A DNA stretch of 7,952 bases, taken from NCBI GenBank assembly GCA_934167465.1, contig CAKPKR010000013.1:1-7952 (forward strand), written 5' to 3'. This document shows positions 1 to 6,503 of this stretch, one piece after another (position 1 is the first letter of the stretch; each line of letters begins with the position of its first letter). The translations under genes were made by a program, and so were the position numbers. Under the pieces are notes generated by a model, which was given only the letters and a program-made list of their open reading frames with translations, was not told where the DNA came from and searched no databases. The stretch is from an uncultured Bacilli bacterium. Its GTDB lineage: Bacteria; Bacillota_I; Bacilli_A; RF39; UBA660.

Positions 1-30
1 CTCCTTTCTAGAAAGAGAACTTTTAAAGTT

Positions 31-72
31 TTATATAAAATAAAAACTCACGAACTTTTAAGTCCGTAAGTT
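31..72 (-). terminator. Intrinsic terminator of the tRNA-Gly gene
   Basis: Positions 45-72 form a 28-base near-palindrome. On the minus strand it folds into a 13-bp stem in which the only two non-Watson-Crick positions are G-U wobbles; on the plus strand the same positions would be A-C mismatches. On the minus strand it is followed by a T-rich tract (complement of 31-44). It lies about 10 bases beyond the tRNA 3' end, so it is best read as the tRNA terminator. The wobble asymmetry supports minus-strand function. Confidence 0.8.
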
Positions 73-81
73 GATTTCAAA

Positions 82-155
82 TGGAGCAGATGATGAGAAT
101 CGAACTCACGCAGTCAGCTTGGAAGGCTGAGGTTCTACCATTAAACTACATCTGC
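82..155 (-). tRNA. tRNA-Gly (anticodon TCC), CCA encoded
   Basis: Read on the minus strand, 155 to 82 folds as a full cloverleaf. The acceptor stem is GCAGATG/CATCTGC, with discriminator T and a genome-encoded CCA at 84-82. The D arm is GTTT/GAAC around AATGGTA. The anticodon stem TCAGC/GCTGA carries the loop CTTCCAA, giving anticodon TCC, which reads GGA and, by wobble, other GGN glycine codons. The T arm is GTGAG-TTCGATT-CTCAT. The gene stands alone in the window, with its own promoter (175-202) and terminator (31-72), and is divergent from the membrane-protein operon. Confidence 0.97.
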
Positions 156-174
156 ATTTAAGTAGGCAATATTA

Positions 175-202
175 ATTATACTAGATTTTGCGTGAATGTC
201 AA
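175..202 (-). promoter_or_regulatory. SigA-type promoter of tRNA-Gly
   Basis: On the minus strand, TTGACA (complement of 197-202) and TATAAT (complement of 175-180) are separated by 16 bp. Both hexamers match consensus exactly. The expected transcription start near 168 gives a short leader of about 12-13 bases before the mature tRNA 5' end at 155. Confidence 0.88.
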
Positions 203-295
203 TAACTTTTTCAAAAAAAATTCTCTTTTTTAAATTTTTTTGAGATTTAGTTAATGTAAATTTGATGTTAAAATATAATTATAATAGTTATAACA

Positions 296-324
296 TTGAA
301 AAAATGTAGCGATTATAGTATAAT
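296..324 (+). promoter_or_regulatory. SigA-type promoter of the membrane-protein/GGDEF operon
   Basis: TTGAAA (296-301) and TATAAT (319-324) are separated by 17 bp, with an expected start near 331. That leaves a leader of about 20 bases holding the Shine-Dalgarno sequence and then the ATG at 353. The intergenic region shared with the divergent tRNA promoter is almost pure A/T. Confidence 0.8.
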
Positions 325-340
325 TTATTTAATGTGAAAT

Positions 341-344
341 GGAG
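341..344 (+). promoter_or_regulatory. Ribosome binding site that decides the start at 353
   Basis: GGAG at 341-344 is 8 bases from ATG 353. The alternative in-frame GTG at 344 overlaps this GGAG and has no site of its own at a usable distance, so ATG 353 is the likely start. Confidence 0.75.
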
Positions 345-352
345 TGAATAAA

Positions 353-799
353 ATGGACTTTATAAAGAAAAATAAATTATTATCAATATTTATAGGATTA
401 TTAATTGTATTCATCATATTAGCTGTTGTACTATTAATGCAACTTATTGGTGGTAACAAAAAGGGTGAATATGGTGATCGTTTAACTGGAATTGAAAAAG
501 TGGAAATAACATCAAATACAAAAAATCAAATAGAAAAAGAAATAGCAAATGAAGAACTAGTAACAAAGGTAAAATATGATTTAAAAGGTAGACTAGTAAA
601 TATAGTATTAAATGTCAAAGATGAAAAAGAAATAGATTCAGTAAAAGAAATAGGGAATAAAATACTATCTTATTTTGATGAAAAACAACTTTCATATTAT
701 GATATTCAAATACTAGTAAATAGTGACAATGAAAAAAGTGAAAAATATCCAATAATAGGTTATAAACATAAAACAAGAGATGCAATAAACTGGGATTAG
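353..799 (+). CDS. Small single-pass membrane protein of unknown function
   Basis: This encodes 148 aa from ATG 353; an in-frame GTG at 344 would add three residues but lies inside the Shine-Dalgarno. A lysine-rich N-terminus (DFIKKNK) is followed by a strongly hydrophobic stretch at about residues 9-32, with no clear signal-peptidase site, so it looks like a signal anchor with the remaining ~115 residues outside the membrane. That part is charged and soluble-looking, rich in Lys/Glu, with the closing motif YPIIGYKHKTRDAINW near the C-terminus. I do not recognise a family. It is the first gene of a two-gene operon: its TAG stop (797-799) overlaps the ribosome binding site of the sensor gene behind it, suggesting translational coupling. 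Inference: it may be a membrane partner of that sensor, or simply co-expressed with it. Confidence 0.85.
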   Translation: MDFIKKNKLLSIFIGLLIVFIILAVVLLMQLIGGNKKGEYGDRLTGIEKVEITSNTKNQIEKEIANEELVTKVKYDLKGRLVNIVLNVKDEKEIDSVKEIGNKILSYFDEKQLSYYDIQILVNSDNEKSEKYPIIGYKHKTRDAINWD

Positions 800-802
800 G
801 TG
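798..802 (+). promoter_or_regulatory. Ribosome binding site that decides the start at 809
   Basis: AGGTG at 798-802 overlaps the TAG stop of the upstream gene and is 6 bases from ATG 809. The in-frame GTG at 800 is part of this site, so it is probably not the start codon. Confidence 0.7.
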
Positions 803-808
803 AAAAAA

Positions 809-2842
809 ATGAAAAAAATAGTAAAAATAGTAATAGCAGTAGTTGTAATACTTAGTATCGGATTAGGAGTATTTTATGTATTAAATAAATCCGATAAAAA
901 TACAACACTATCAATATTAGAAAAACAATGGATTGAAGATAATAAAAATACAATGCAAGACTTTGCAATTTTAAATGATATACCGATATATAATCACGAT
1001 GGGGCAGGGATAATCTATGACTTTTTGCAAGACTTAGAAGAAACAACAGGATTAGAATTTAATAAAATGACTTATGCTTATGGTAAAGAATCACCATCAA
1101 AATACTCATTTGCAATCAAAAATAAAAAAGCAAAAAATGACATTTTAATAGAACAAGATAATTATGTATTAGTAACAAAAGAAAATAAAAAAATAGTAAA
1201 TTTAGATGAAATTACTGATATGACAATTGGTGTTGAAAAAGATAAAATGTCAGATGTTGATAATTACTTAAATATAAATAATAAAAATTCTTTAACATCT
1301 TATAATAATATTGAAGAAATGATTGAAGAATTTAAAAATGACAAAACTAAACTAACAGCAATTGTTATTCCTAAAAAAATGTATCTAGATGATATAATTG
1401 AAAATAAATTTTATATAAACTATAACATTACAGAAATGACATTAGACTATGTGATTACACTAGGTGATAATACAACATTAAACAATATAATAAAAAAATA
1501 CTATGAAAAGTGGAATAATGAAAACTATAAAAAACTATATGGTAAATATTTTACAAACGAATACTTTGAATCTTCAAATATTAACAATGATTCACAAGTA
1601 AAGTTTGCAAGTAAACAATATAAATATGGATTTGTTAATCTAAAACCATATGATCAATTAATCAATAATAAATTAATAGGAACAAATACCGAAATAATTA
1701 AAAAATTTACTGATATATCAGAAATTGAAATACTATATACAGAATATAGTGATATTGCAAGTCTATTAAAAGCATTTAATGATAAAAAAGTAGACTTTAT
1801 ATTCAATAATAACTCAAACGAAAAATACTCAGTCAAAACCAAAGAAACAGTATCACCATATGAAGAAAAGATTGTTGTAATATCTCATAATAAGAACAAT
1901 AAAGTAATAAATTCAATTAAATCAATTGATTATGCTTATACAATAAAAAATACAAAAATAAGTAATTATTTAGAAAAAAATAAAATAGAAACAAAACAAT
2001 ATAAAAATATTAATACATTACTTTCAAAAATAAATCAAAAATCAATTCTTGTAATAGATTATGATACTTATAATGTGTATAAAAATAAAGAATTGAAAGA
2101 CTATGAAATAAGAACAACTTTCAATTTAGATAGCGATTATAATTATATATTTAATGGCAATAACTCAAATGATACATTCTATAAATACTTTGATTTCTAT
2201 TTATCATTTGCTGATAGTAAAAATATTATAGAAAAAGTAAACTATAAAGATTTTGTTACTGAAAGTAACAATGCAATTATAAAAAATATTTTAATAATTG
2301 TATGTTCCTTATTATCATTAGGAATAATTACAATCATCATTAAAATAGTTAAGAATAACAAAAAAACAATTCAAGGTGTTAGTAAAGAAGATAAATTAAA
2401 ATATATAGATATGTTAACATCATTAAAAAATAGAAACTATTTAAATGATCATATTGAAAAATGGGATGATTCACAAATATATCCACAAACAATAATTATT
2501 GTTGATTTAAACAATGTAGCTTATATAAATGATAATTATGGTCATAGTGAAGGAGATAATGTCATAACAGAAGCAGCTAACATATTAATAAGAAATCAAT
2601 TAGAACAAACAGAAATAATAAGAACAAATGGTAATGAATTCTTAATATATTTAGTAGGCTATGAAGAAAAACAAATAATTACTTACAAGAGAAAACTTAC
2701 AAAAGAATTTAAGGAATTATCTCACGGATTTGGTGCTGCGATTGGTTATAGTATGATTACTGATGGTCTTAAAACTATTGATGATGCCATAAATGAAGCA
2801 ACATTAGATATGAAGGCAAATAAAGAAGAAACTGAAAATTAG
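809..2842 (+). CDS. Membrane sensor: tandem solute-binding-like modules plus degenerate GGDEF domain
   Basis: This encodes 677 aa from ATG 809. Order of parts: membrane anchor at about residues 4-25; a first SBP_bac_3-like module at about 34-250 (KQWIEDNK, then IPIYNHDGAGIIYDFLQDLEE, typical of such domains); a second at about 265-480; a membrane helix at about 490-513; and a C-terminal GGDEF domain at about 529-677. The GGDEF domain keeps the opening DMLTSLKNR (D534) and the nucleotide-site segment with D566, N574 and D583 (INDNYGHSEGD). Its signature, however, is NGNEF (607-611) instead of GG(D/E)EF, and no RxxD inhibitory site lies before it. Active diguanylate cyclases make cyclic di-GMP from two GTP; here the key Asp/Glu is Asn, so loss of catalysis and a switch to GTP sensing or protein-protein signalling is the inference. 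The twin binding modules suggest sensing of an amino acid or similar small ligand outside the membrane. It is co-transcribed with the small membrane protein upstream. The fold assignment is solid for GGDEF and good for the binding modules; ligand and output are unknown. Confidence 0.88.
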   Translation: MKKIVKIVIAVVVILSIGLGVFYVLNKSDKNTTLSILEKQWIEDNKNTMQDFAILNDIPIYNHDGAGIIYDFLQDLEETTGLEFNKMTYAYGKESPSKYSFAIKNKKAKNDILIEQDNYVLVTKENKKIVNLDEITDMTIGVEKDKMSDVDNYLNINNKNSLTSYNNIEEMIEEFKNDKTKLTAIVIPKKMYLDDIIENKFYINYNITEMTLDYVITLGDNTTLNNIIKKYYEKWNNENYKKLYGKYFTNEYFESSNINNDSQVKFASKQYKYGFVNLKPYDQLINNKLIGTNTEIIKKFTDISEIEILYTEYSDIASLLKAFNDKKVDFIFNNNSNEKYSVKTKETVSPYEEKIVVISHNKNNKVINSIKSIDYAYTIKNTKISNYLEKNKIETKQYKNINTLLSKINQKSILVIDYDTYNVYKNKELKDYEIRTTFNLDSDYNYIFNGNNSNDTFYKYFDFYLSFADSKNIIEKVNYKDFVTESNNAIIKNILIIVCSLLSLGIITIIIKIVKNNKKTIQGVSKEDKLKYIDMLTSLKNRNYLNDHIEKWDDSQIYPQTIIIVDLNNVAYINDNYGHSEGDNVITEAANILIRNQLEQTEIIRTNGNEFLIYLVGYEEKQIITYKRKLTKEFKELSHGFGAAIGYSMITDGLKTIDDAINEATLDMKANKEETEN

Positions 2843-2853
2843 TTTCTTTTTTT
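2822..2853 (+). terminator. Intrinsic terminator overlapping the end of the sensor gene
   Basis: AAGAAACT (2826-2833) pairs with AGTTTCTT (2841-2848) around a 7-base loop. G-U and A-T pairs can extend the stem outward, and a T tract runs through 2853. The hairpin includes the last codons and the TAG stop of the sensor gene. It closes the operon just before the lepA promoter. Confidence 0.75.
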
Positions 2854-2862
2854 CTACAAATT

Positions 2863-2871
2863 TGATATAAT
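2863..2871 (+). promoter_or_regulatory. Extended -10 promoter of lepA
   Basis: TGATATAAT (2863-2871) is a TGn-extended -10 element with a perfect TATAAT. No good -35 lies 16-18 bp upstream, where the preceding terminator's T tract sits; an extended -10 can compensate for that. The expected start, around 2876-2878, is only about 10 bases before the lepA ATG, so the leader would be very short and the Shine-Dalgarno would sit at its extreme 5' end. Confidence 0.55.
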
Positions 2872-2886
2872 TTAAAAGGTGATTTT

Positions 2887-4683
2887 ATGAATCAAAATAA
2901 TATTAGAAATTTTTCAATAATCGCACACATTGATCATGGTAAAAGTACTTTAGCTGATAGAATTCTAGAAATAACAGGAGCTATCACAGATAGGGAAAAA
3001 CAAGATCAATTGTTAGATAGTATGGATATTGAAAGAGAAAGAGGAATAACAATTAAATTAAATGCGGTTAGTTTAACTTATAAATATAATAATGAAGAAT
3101 ATTATTTAAATTTAATTGATACTCCAGGTCACGTAGACTTTTCGTATGAAGTATCTCGTTCTTTAGCAGCCTGTGAAGGCGCAATACTTGTAGTAGATGC
3201 GGCTCAAGGAATTGAAGCTCAAACTTTAGCAAATCTTTATTTAGCAATGGAAAATGATTTGAAAATCATTCCTGTTATAAATAAAATTGACTTACCAAAC
3301 GCAGATATACCAAAAGTAAAAAAAGAACTAATTGAACAATTAGGGTTTAAAGAAGAAGAGATAATTTGTACAAGCGCTAAAAACGGAATTGGAATAAAAG
3401 AATTAGTTGAAAGAATAATAGAAGTAGTTCCGGCTCCAACTGGAAACAATAAGGAAAAACTACAAGCTTTAATATTTGATAGTTATTTTGATGCTTATAG
3501 GGGAATAATTACTTCAATTAGAATTGTAAATGGTAGTGTTAAAGTTGGAGATAAAATTAAGATGGTTGCAACTAATGCCACTTATGAAGTAATTGAACTT
3601 GGAATTCATAATCCTCATGAAGTAAAAAAGAAAGAACTTAATACAGGTGATGTTGGATACTTATGTGCAAGTATCAAAAGTATTGAAGATGTAAAAGTGG
3701 GAGATACAATTACTTCAGCTATTAATCCAGCTCAACAATTAGAAGGATATAAACCAATGAAACCAATGGTATTCTGTGGAATATATCCAACTGAGTCATC
3801 TAAATTTCCAGATTTAAGAGAAGCCTTAGAAAAATTAAAATTAAATGATGCATCTTTAGAATTTACACCTGAAACATCACAAGCATTAGGTTTTGGATTC
3901 AGATGTGGTTTTTTAGGCCTATTACATATGGAAATAATTGAAGAAAGAATAGAAAGAGAATTTAACATTGATTTAATTGCTACTTCTCCGTCAGTTATTT
4001 ATGATGTTGAACTAACTGATAAAACAAATATTTTAATAGATAGTCCAGCAAAAATGCCTGAAAAAGTTAAAATAAATAAAATTAGTGAACCATATATTAA
4101 AACTAATATATTTGTTCCAAGTATGTATATTGGTTCGATTATGGAGCTATGTCAAGATAAAAGAGGAAACTATATTGGAATGGAATATCTAGATCAAACT
4201 AGAGTAAACATTCATTATGAGATTCCACTATCAGAAATCGTATACGACTTTTTTGATAAATTAAAATCTTCAACTAAAGGATATGCTTCATTTGATTATG
4301 AATTAATTGGATATAAACCAAGTGATTTAGTTAAGATGGATATTTTATTAAATGGTGAAATAGTAGATGCCTTAAGTGTTATTGTTCATAAAGACTTTGC
4401 TTACAAAAGAGGAAAAGCAATAGTTGAAAATTTGAAAAAAATGATTCCAAGACAACAATTTGAAGTACCAGTTCAAGCAAGTATTGGTTCGAAAGTCATA
4501 GCAAGAGAAACAATTAAAGCCGTAAGAAAAGATGTTTTAGCAAAATGTTATGGTGGCGATGTTTCTAGAAAAAGAAAACTACTTGAAAAACAAAAAGAAG
4601 GTAAAAAAAGAATGAAAGTAGTTGGTAGTGTTGAAATTCCTCAAGAAGCTTTTTTAGCTGTTTTATCAATGGATGAGGAATAA
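2887..4683 (+). CDS. lepA: Elongation factor 4 (LepA), ribosomal GTPase
   Basis: This encodes 598 aa, the normal length for LepA, from ATG 2887 with AAAGGTG (2875-2881) 5 bases upstream. LepA is a ribosome-bound translational GTPase related to EF-G, linked to ribosome back-translocation/rescue and to initiation or assembly steps. GTPase motifs are all present: G1 AHIDHGKST (13-21), the switch-region ERERGITIK, G3 DTPGH (78-82), G4 NKID (132-135) and G5 TSAK (162-165). EF-G-like domains follow, then the LepA-specific C-terminal domain (KCYGGDVSRKRKLLEKQKEG region) that distinguishes it from EF-G. It lies downstream of a terminated operon and is followed by spoIIID after 52 bases with no terminator between them. 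It is less AT-rich than its neighbours in the conserved parts, as expected for a core gene. No sign of damage. Confidence 0.98.
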   Translation: MNQNNIRNFSIIAHIDHGKSTLADRILEITGAITDREKQDQLLDSMDIERERGITIKLNAVSLTYKYNNEEYYLNLIDTPGHVDFSYEVSRSLAACEGAILVVDAAQGIEAQTLANLYLAMENDLKIIPVINKIDLPNADIPKVKKELIEQLGFKEEEIICTSAKNGIGIKELVERIIEVVPAPTGNNKEKLQALIFDSYFDAYRGIITSIRIVNGSVKVGDKIKMVATNATYEVIELGIHNPHEVKKKELNTGDVGYLCASIKSIEDVKVGDTITSAINPAQQLEGYKPMKPMVFCGIYPTESSKFPDLREALEKLKLNDASLEFTPETSQALGFGFRCGFLGLLHMEIIEERIEREFNIDLIATSPSVIYDVELTDKTNILIDSPAKMPEKVKINKISEPYIKTNIFVPSMYIGSIMELCQDKRGNYIGMEYLDQTRVNIHYEIPLSEIVYDFFDKLKSSTKGYASFDYELIGYKPSDLVKMDILLNGEIVDALSVIVHKDFAYKRGKAIVENLKKMIPRQQFEVPVQASIGSKVIARETIKAVRKDVLAKCYGGDVSRKRKLLEKQKEGKKRMKVVGSVEIPQEAFLAVLSMDEE

Positions 4684-4722
4684 ATTTTAAAAAAGGTTAG
4701 TATTATGTTGTATGATGTATAG

Positions 4723-4728
4723 AAAGGA
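4723..4728 (+). promoter_or_regulatory. Ribosome binding site of spoIIID
   Basis: AAAGGA (4723-4728) is 7 bases from ATG 4736. The upstream in-frame ATG codons at 4712 and 4715 have no ribosome binding site, and the residues they would add do not resemble the SpoIIID N-terminus, so 4736 is chosen. Confidence 0.8.
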
Positions 4729-4735
4729 TACACAT

Positions 4736-4996
4736 ATGAATATAAGAATTGAACAAAGAGTATTAAGTATTGGAGAAAGATTTGTGTTACAAAAAGAACA
4801 AAATCCAACAGTAAGAAGTATAGCCTATGAGTACGGAATATCTAAAAGTACTGTTCATAAAGACGTAACAGAAAGACTTAGGGAATGTGATAGGTCTTTA
4901 TATACAGAAGTACAAAAAATATTAGAAAAAAATACTGAAGAACGCCATATAAGAGGTGGCGAAGCTACAAAGAAAAAATATTTAAAGAAGCAATAA
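4736..4996 (+). CDS. spoIIID: Sporulation transcription factor SpoIIID
   Basis: This encodes 86 aa, close to the 93 aa of the Bacillus subtilis protein. SpoIIID is a small DNA-binding regulator acting in the mother cell during sporulation, activating or repressing many SigE-dependent genes and helping the switch to SigK. The helix-turn-helix is at about residues 25-45 (TVRSIAYEYGISKSTVHKDV), with the family hallmark SKSTVHKD and then TERL. The C-terminal hallmark HIRGGEATKKKY (71-82) matches the known HLRGGEATKLKY. It lies 52 bases after lepA with no terminator between; I see no convincing SigE promoter in the gap, so expression may come partly from lepA read-through or from a promoter I cannot call. 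An insertion sequence starts two bases after the TAA stop and supplies the only visible terminator. Confidence 0.96.
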   Translation: MNIRIEQRVLSIGERFVLQKEQNPTVRSIAYEYGISKSTVHKDVTERLRECDRSLYTEVQKILEKNTEERHIRGGEATKKKYLKKQ

Positions 4997-4998
4997 TT

Positions 4999-5017
4999 CA
5001 ATGTTATTAACTTAAGA
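4999..5017 (+). repeat. Left terminal inverted repeat, IS copy 1
   Basis: CAATGTTATTAACTTAAGA. It is identical in 19 of 19 bases to the reverse complement of 6503-6521 and to 7632-7650. The transposase 3' end lies on this side. Confidence 0.93.
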
Positions 5018-5020
5018 TAT

Positions 5021-5066
5021 AAGTTAGAGATATCAGGTGATATTTTCTAACTTTTTCTTTTTCGTT
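5021..5066 (+). terminator. Intrinsic terminator inside the left end of IS copy 1 (ends spoIIID transcripts)
   Basis: AAGTTAGA (5021-5028) pairs with TCTAACTT (5046-5053). The stem continues inward through TATCA/TGATA (5031-5035/5038-5042) with one bulge, and long T runs follow from 5052 to 5070. It faces into the element, so it stops transcripts entering from spoIIID. On the minus strand the same hairpin has no T tract, so it is directional. It is only 3 bases from the terminal repeat, which places it inside the IS rather than in the host gene's native 3' region. Confidence 0.85.
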
Positions 5067-5071
5067 TTTTA

Positions 5072-5104
5072 AAATTTGGGTATAATACCCTTTACCTCAA
5101 ATTT
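5072..5104. other. Hairpin-forming palindrome downstream of the transposase
   Basis: A GGGTAT/ATACCC palindrome (5078-5090) is flanked by AAATTTG (5072-5078) and CAAATTT (5098-5104), which can form an outer stem. It lies between the spoIIID-side terminator and the transposase stop codon (5127-5129). On the minus strand it is followed by only a short T run, so it could be a weak terminator for the transposase or just an element of IS structure. Confidence 0.35.
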
Positions 5105-5126
5105 AATAGGCATATTTAATTTTTAT

Positions 5127-6436
5127 TTAAAATGATTTTCTCTTATTTATTGAATATTTATTCTTTTTTGAATGATTTCTTGGATAATGTCTATCTTTTT
5201 TTATTGGTATTAAATATTTTTCAATTTTTTGTTCTAGCAATTCAAACAGTTTATCTCTTTGTTTATCATTTGGCTCTAATATTATTTTTAATAATGTTTT
5301 TTTTGCAAAGCCCACAGCCATATATTCATATTAATTTTCATTTCATTTTTATATTTACTTTGATCTATATTTTTTTCTGCATCTTGTTTGAAAGCTTGTA
5401 TTAAATTATAAACCAACATCTGACTATAAATATCTTGTTCAATTATTACTTCATTACTACTTATAATAGTTTCTATTTTTAAACTTTCTTTTAAACAATG
5501 ATAATTTAATTCAATGTTCCATCTTAATTTATATAGTTCTACTATTTCTTCATAATTAAATTCTTCATTTGATAAATTTGTTGCTGTAGCTATTTTTTCT
5601 CCATCATCATTATTTACTATTATTATTCTTAATTTTATGTCTTCTTTTGTTTCTTCCATTTTTTGATAAATTTCAGGATAATCTTTTTTATAATGTCTAA
5701 CTCTATCATATTAATAAGGTATAGTTATTATTTCATCATTACTCTTCATTTCATCTATTTGTTTTTTGAAATCTTTATTCTGTAGTCTTATTAAATATTT
5801 ATCATTATTTTCGTTTGAATAGTACATATCAGGCAAACTAGTATAACCTCTATCCATTACTCTTATTATTGGATATGGTAAATCAAGAGCTTTAACATTT
5901 TTCAAATTTTATTTTGCCATTTTTCTTTCTGAACTATCATATTTTTCTATTATTGTATCCATAACAAAATAATTTAAAATATCAAACATATTAGAAACAC
6001 TATCTCTAGCAACACATTCTTTTGGATGTAAAATATTATATTTATTTCTTGTTTTAGTAGTATTTGGTATCTCAAAATAACTACCATCTATTGCACATAC
6101 TATATAACCATTAAGTAACTTTACTTCTTCTTTAAATTCTGTATAAAAACCTTTTAAATTTTCTTGTATCATGTCCAAATATATTTTACCATTTAATTTT
6201 AATCTTTGTTTTAATACTGCTGGAGCAGATATATCCATCATATTAACTTGTTCGGTAAATTCTTCTATTTCCATTTTTGATGTTAGTCCTTTCTTATTTA
6301 AATTATATAAAACTACGTTGTGAAAACTCATTTTTCTATTTCTAATAAAGTCATTATCATTATTCTTATAATTAATTTTAGTTTGTTTGTTATTTATTTT
6401 ATCTTTAATTTTATTAATAAAATATCTCTTATACAA
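5127..6436 (-). pseudogene. IS4-family DDE transposase, disrupted by two stops and a 2-bp insertion
   Basis: The conceptual product is about 435 aa, a cut-and-paste transposase. The catalytic triad is still encoded: first D in CAIDGSYFE (codon 6086-6088), second D in VMDRGYTS (5852-5854), and E in YKLRWNIELNYHCLK (5510-5512), which is the Y-x2-R-x3-E-x6-K signature of IS4 enzymes. Reading is broken three times: an in-frame TAA at 5909-5911 (between ERKMAK and NLKNVKALD), an in-frame TAA at 5711-5713 (between ITIPY and YDRVRHYKKDYPEIY), and a frame change near 5320-5326, where an extra AT in ATATAT separates INMN from MAVGFAKKTLLK. With these reversed, the protein reads smoothly to RKSF. The likely start is TTG 6436, 5 bases after AAAGGTGG (6449-6442); GTG 6445 overlaps that site. 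No fragment retains all three catalytic residues, so activity in cis is unlikely. Confidence 0.92.
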
Positions 6437-6461
6437 ATTTACCACCTTTTATTCTATAAAC

Positions 6462-6470
6462 ATTATAACA
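6462..6470 (-). promoter_or_regulatory. Extended -10 promoter of the transposase, copy 1
   Basis: On the minus strand the complement of 6462-6470 reads TGTTATAAT, an extended -10 with perfect TATAAT. It lies just after the terminator at 6473-6503 and about 26 bases before the likely TTG start. No -35 is evident. The same element is conserved in copy 2. Confidence 0.6.
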
Positions 6471-6472
6471 TC

Positions 6473-6503
6473 AAAAAAGAATAGAATTTTATTTTTCTAT
6501 TCT
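6473..6503 (-). terminator. Intrinsic terminator inside the right end of IS copy 1
   Basis: On the minus strand AGAATAGAA (6503-6495) pairs with TTCTATTCT (6486-6478) around an 8-base loop, followed by a T run through 6473. It stands between the terminal repeat and the transposase promoter, so it blocks outside transcription from entering the transposase. Because the 281-aa gene reads toward it and I see no clear terminator of its own at 6522-6589, it also probably ends that gene's transcript. Confidence 0.85.

Noticed and set aside
1..30. CTTTCTAGAAAG and AACTTTTAAAGTT palindromes at the left edge
   Set aside because: Short, with loops of 0-1 bases, and no gene visible beside them; the window edge prevents any assignment.
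211..243. Long A/T inverted repeat (A run and T run flanked by TC/GA) between the tRNA and the operon promoter
   Set aside because: Almost pure A and T in an AT-rich intergenic region; no G-C pairs to make a stable terminator, and chance explains it.
265..296. ATGTTA/TAACAT inverted repeat just upstream of the operon promoter as a possible operator
   Set aside because: Only 6 bp of weak stem with a long A/T interior; not distinguishable from background here.
852..1046. Minus-strand open frame inside the sensor gene
   Set aside because: Lies wholly opposite a well-supported gene, with no homology-like content; a shadow frame.
3237..3968. Minus-strand open frames inside lepA
   Set aside because: Opposite a complete, conserved lepA; no ribosome binding site or recognisable product.
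4701..4716. TATTAT/TATGAT as a -10 element for spoIIID
   Set aside because: No matching -35 at the right distance, and no clear SigE-type pair either; too weak to call in such AT-rich sequence.
5132..5404. Plus-strand 90-aa hydrophobic open frame in the IS
   Set aside because: It is antisense to the transposase C-terminus; its Phe/Leu/Ile-rich look is simply the complement of Lys/Asn/Glu-rich coding sequence.
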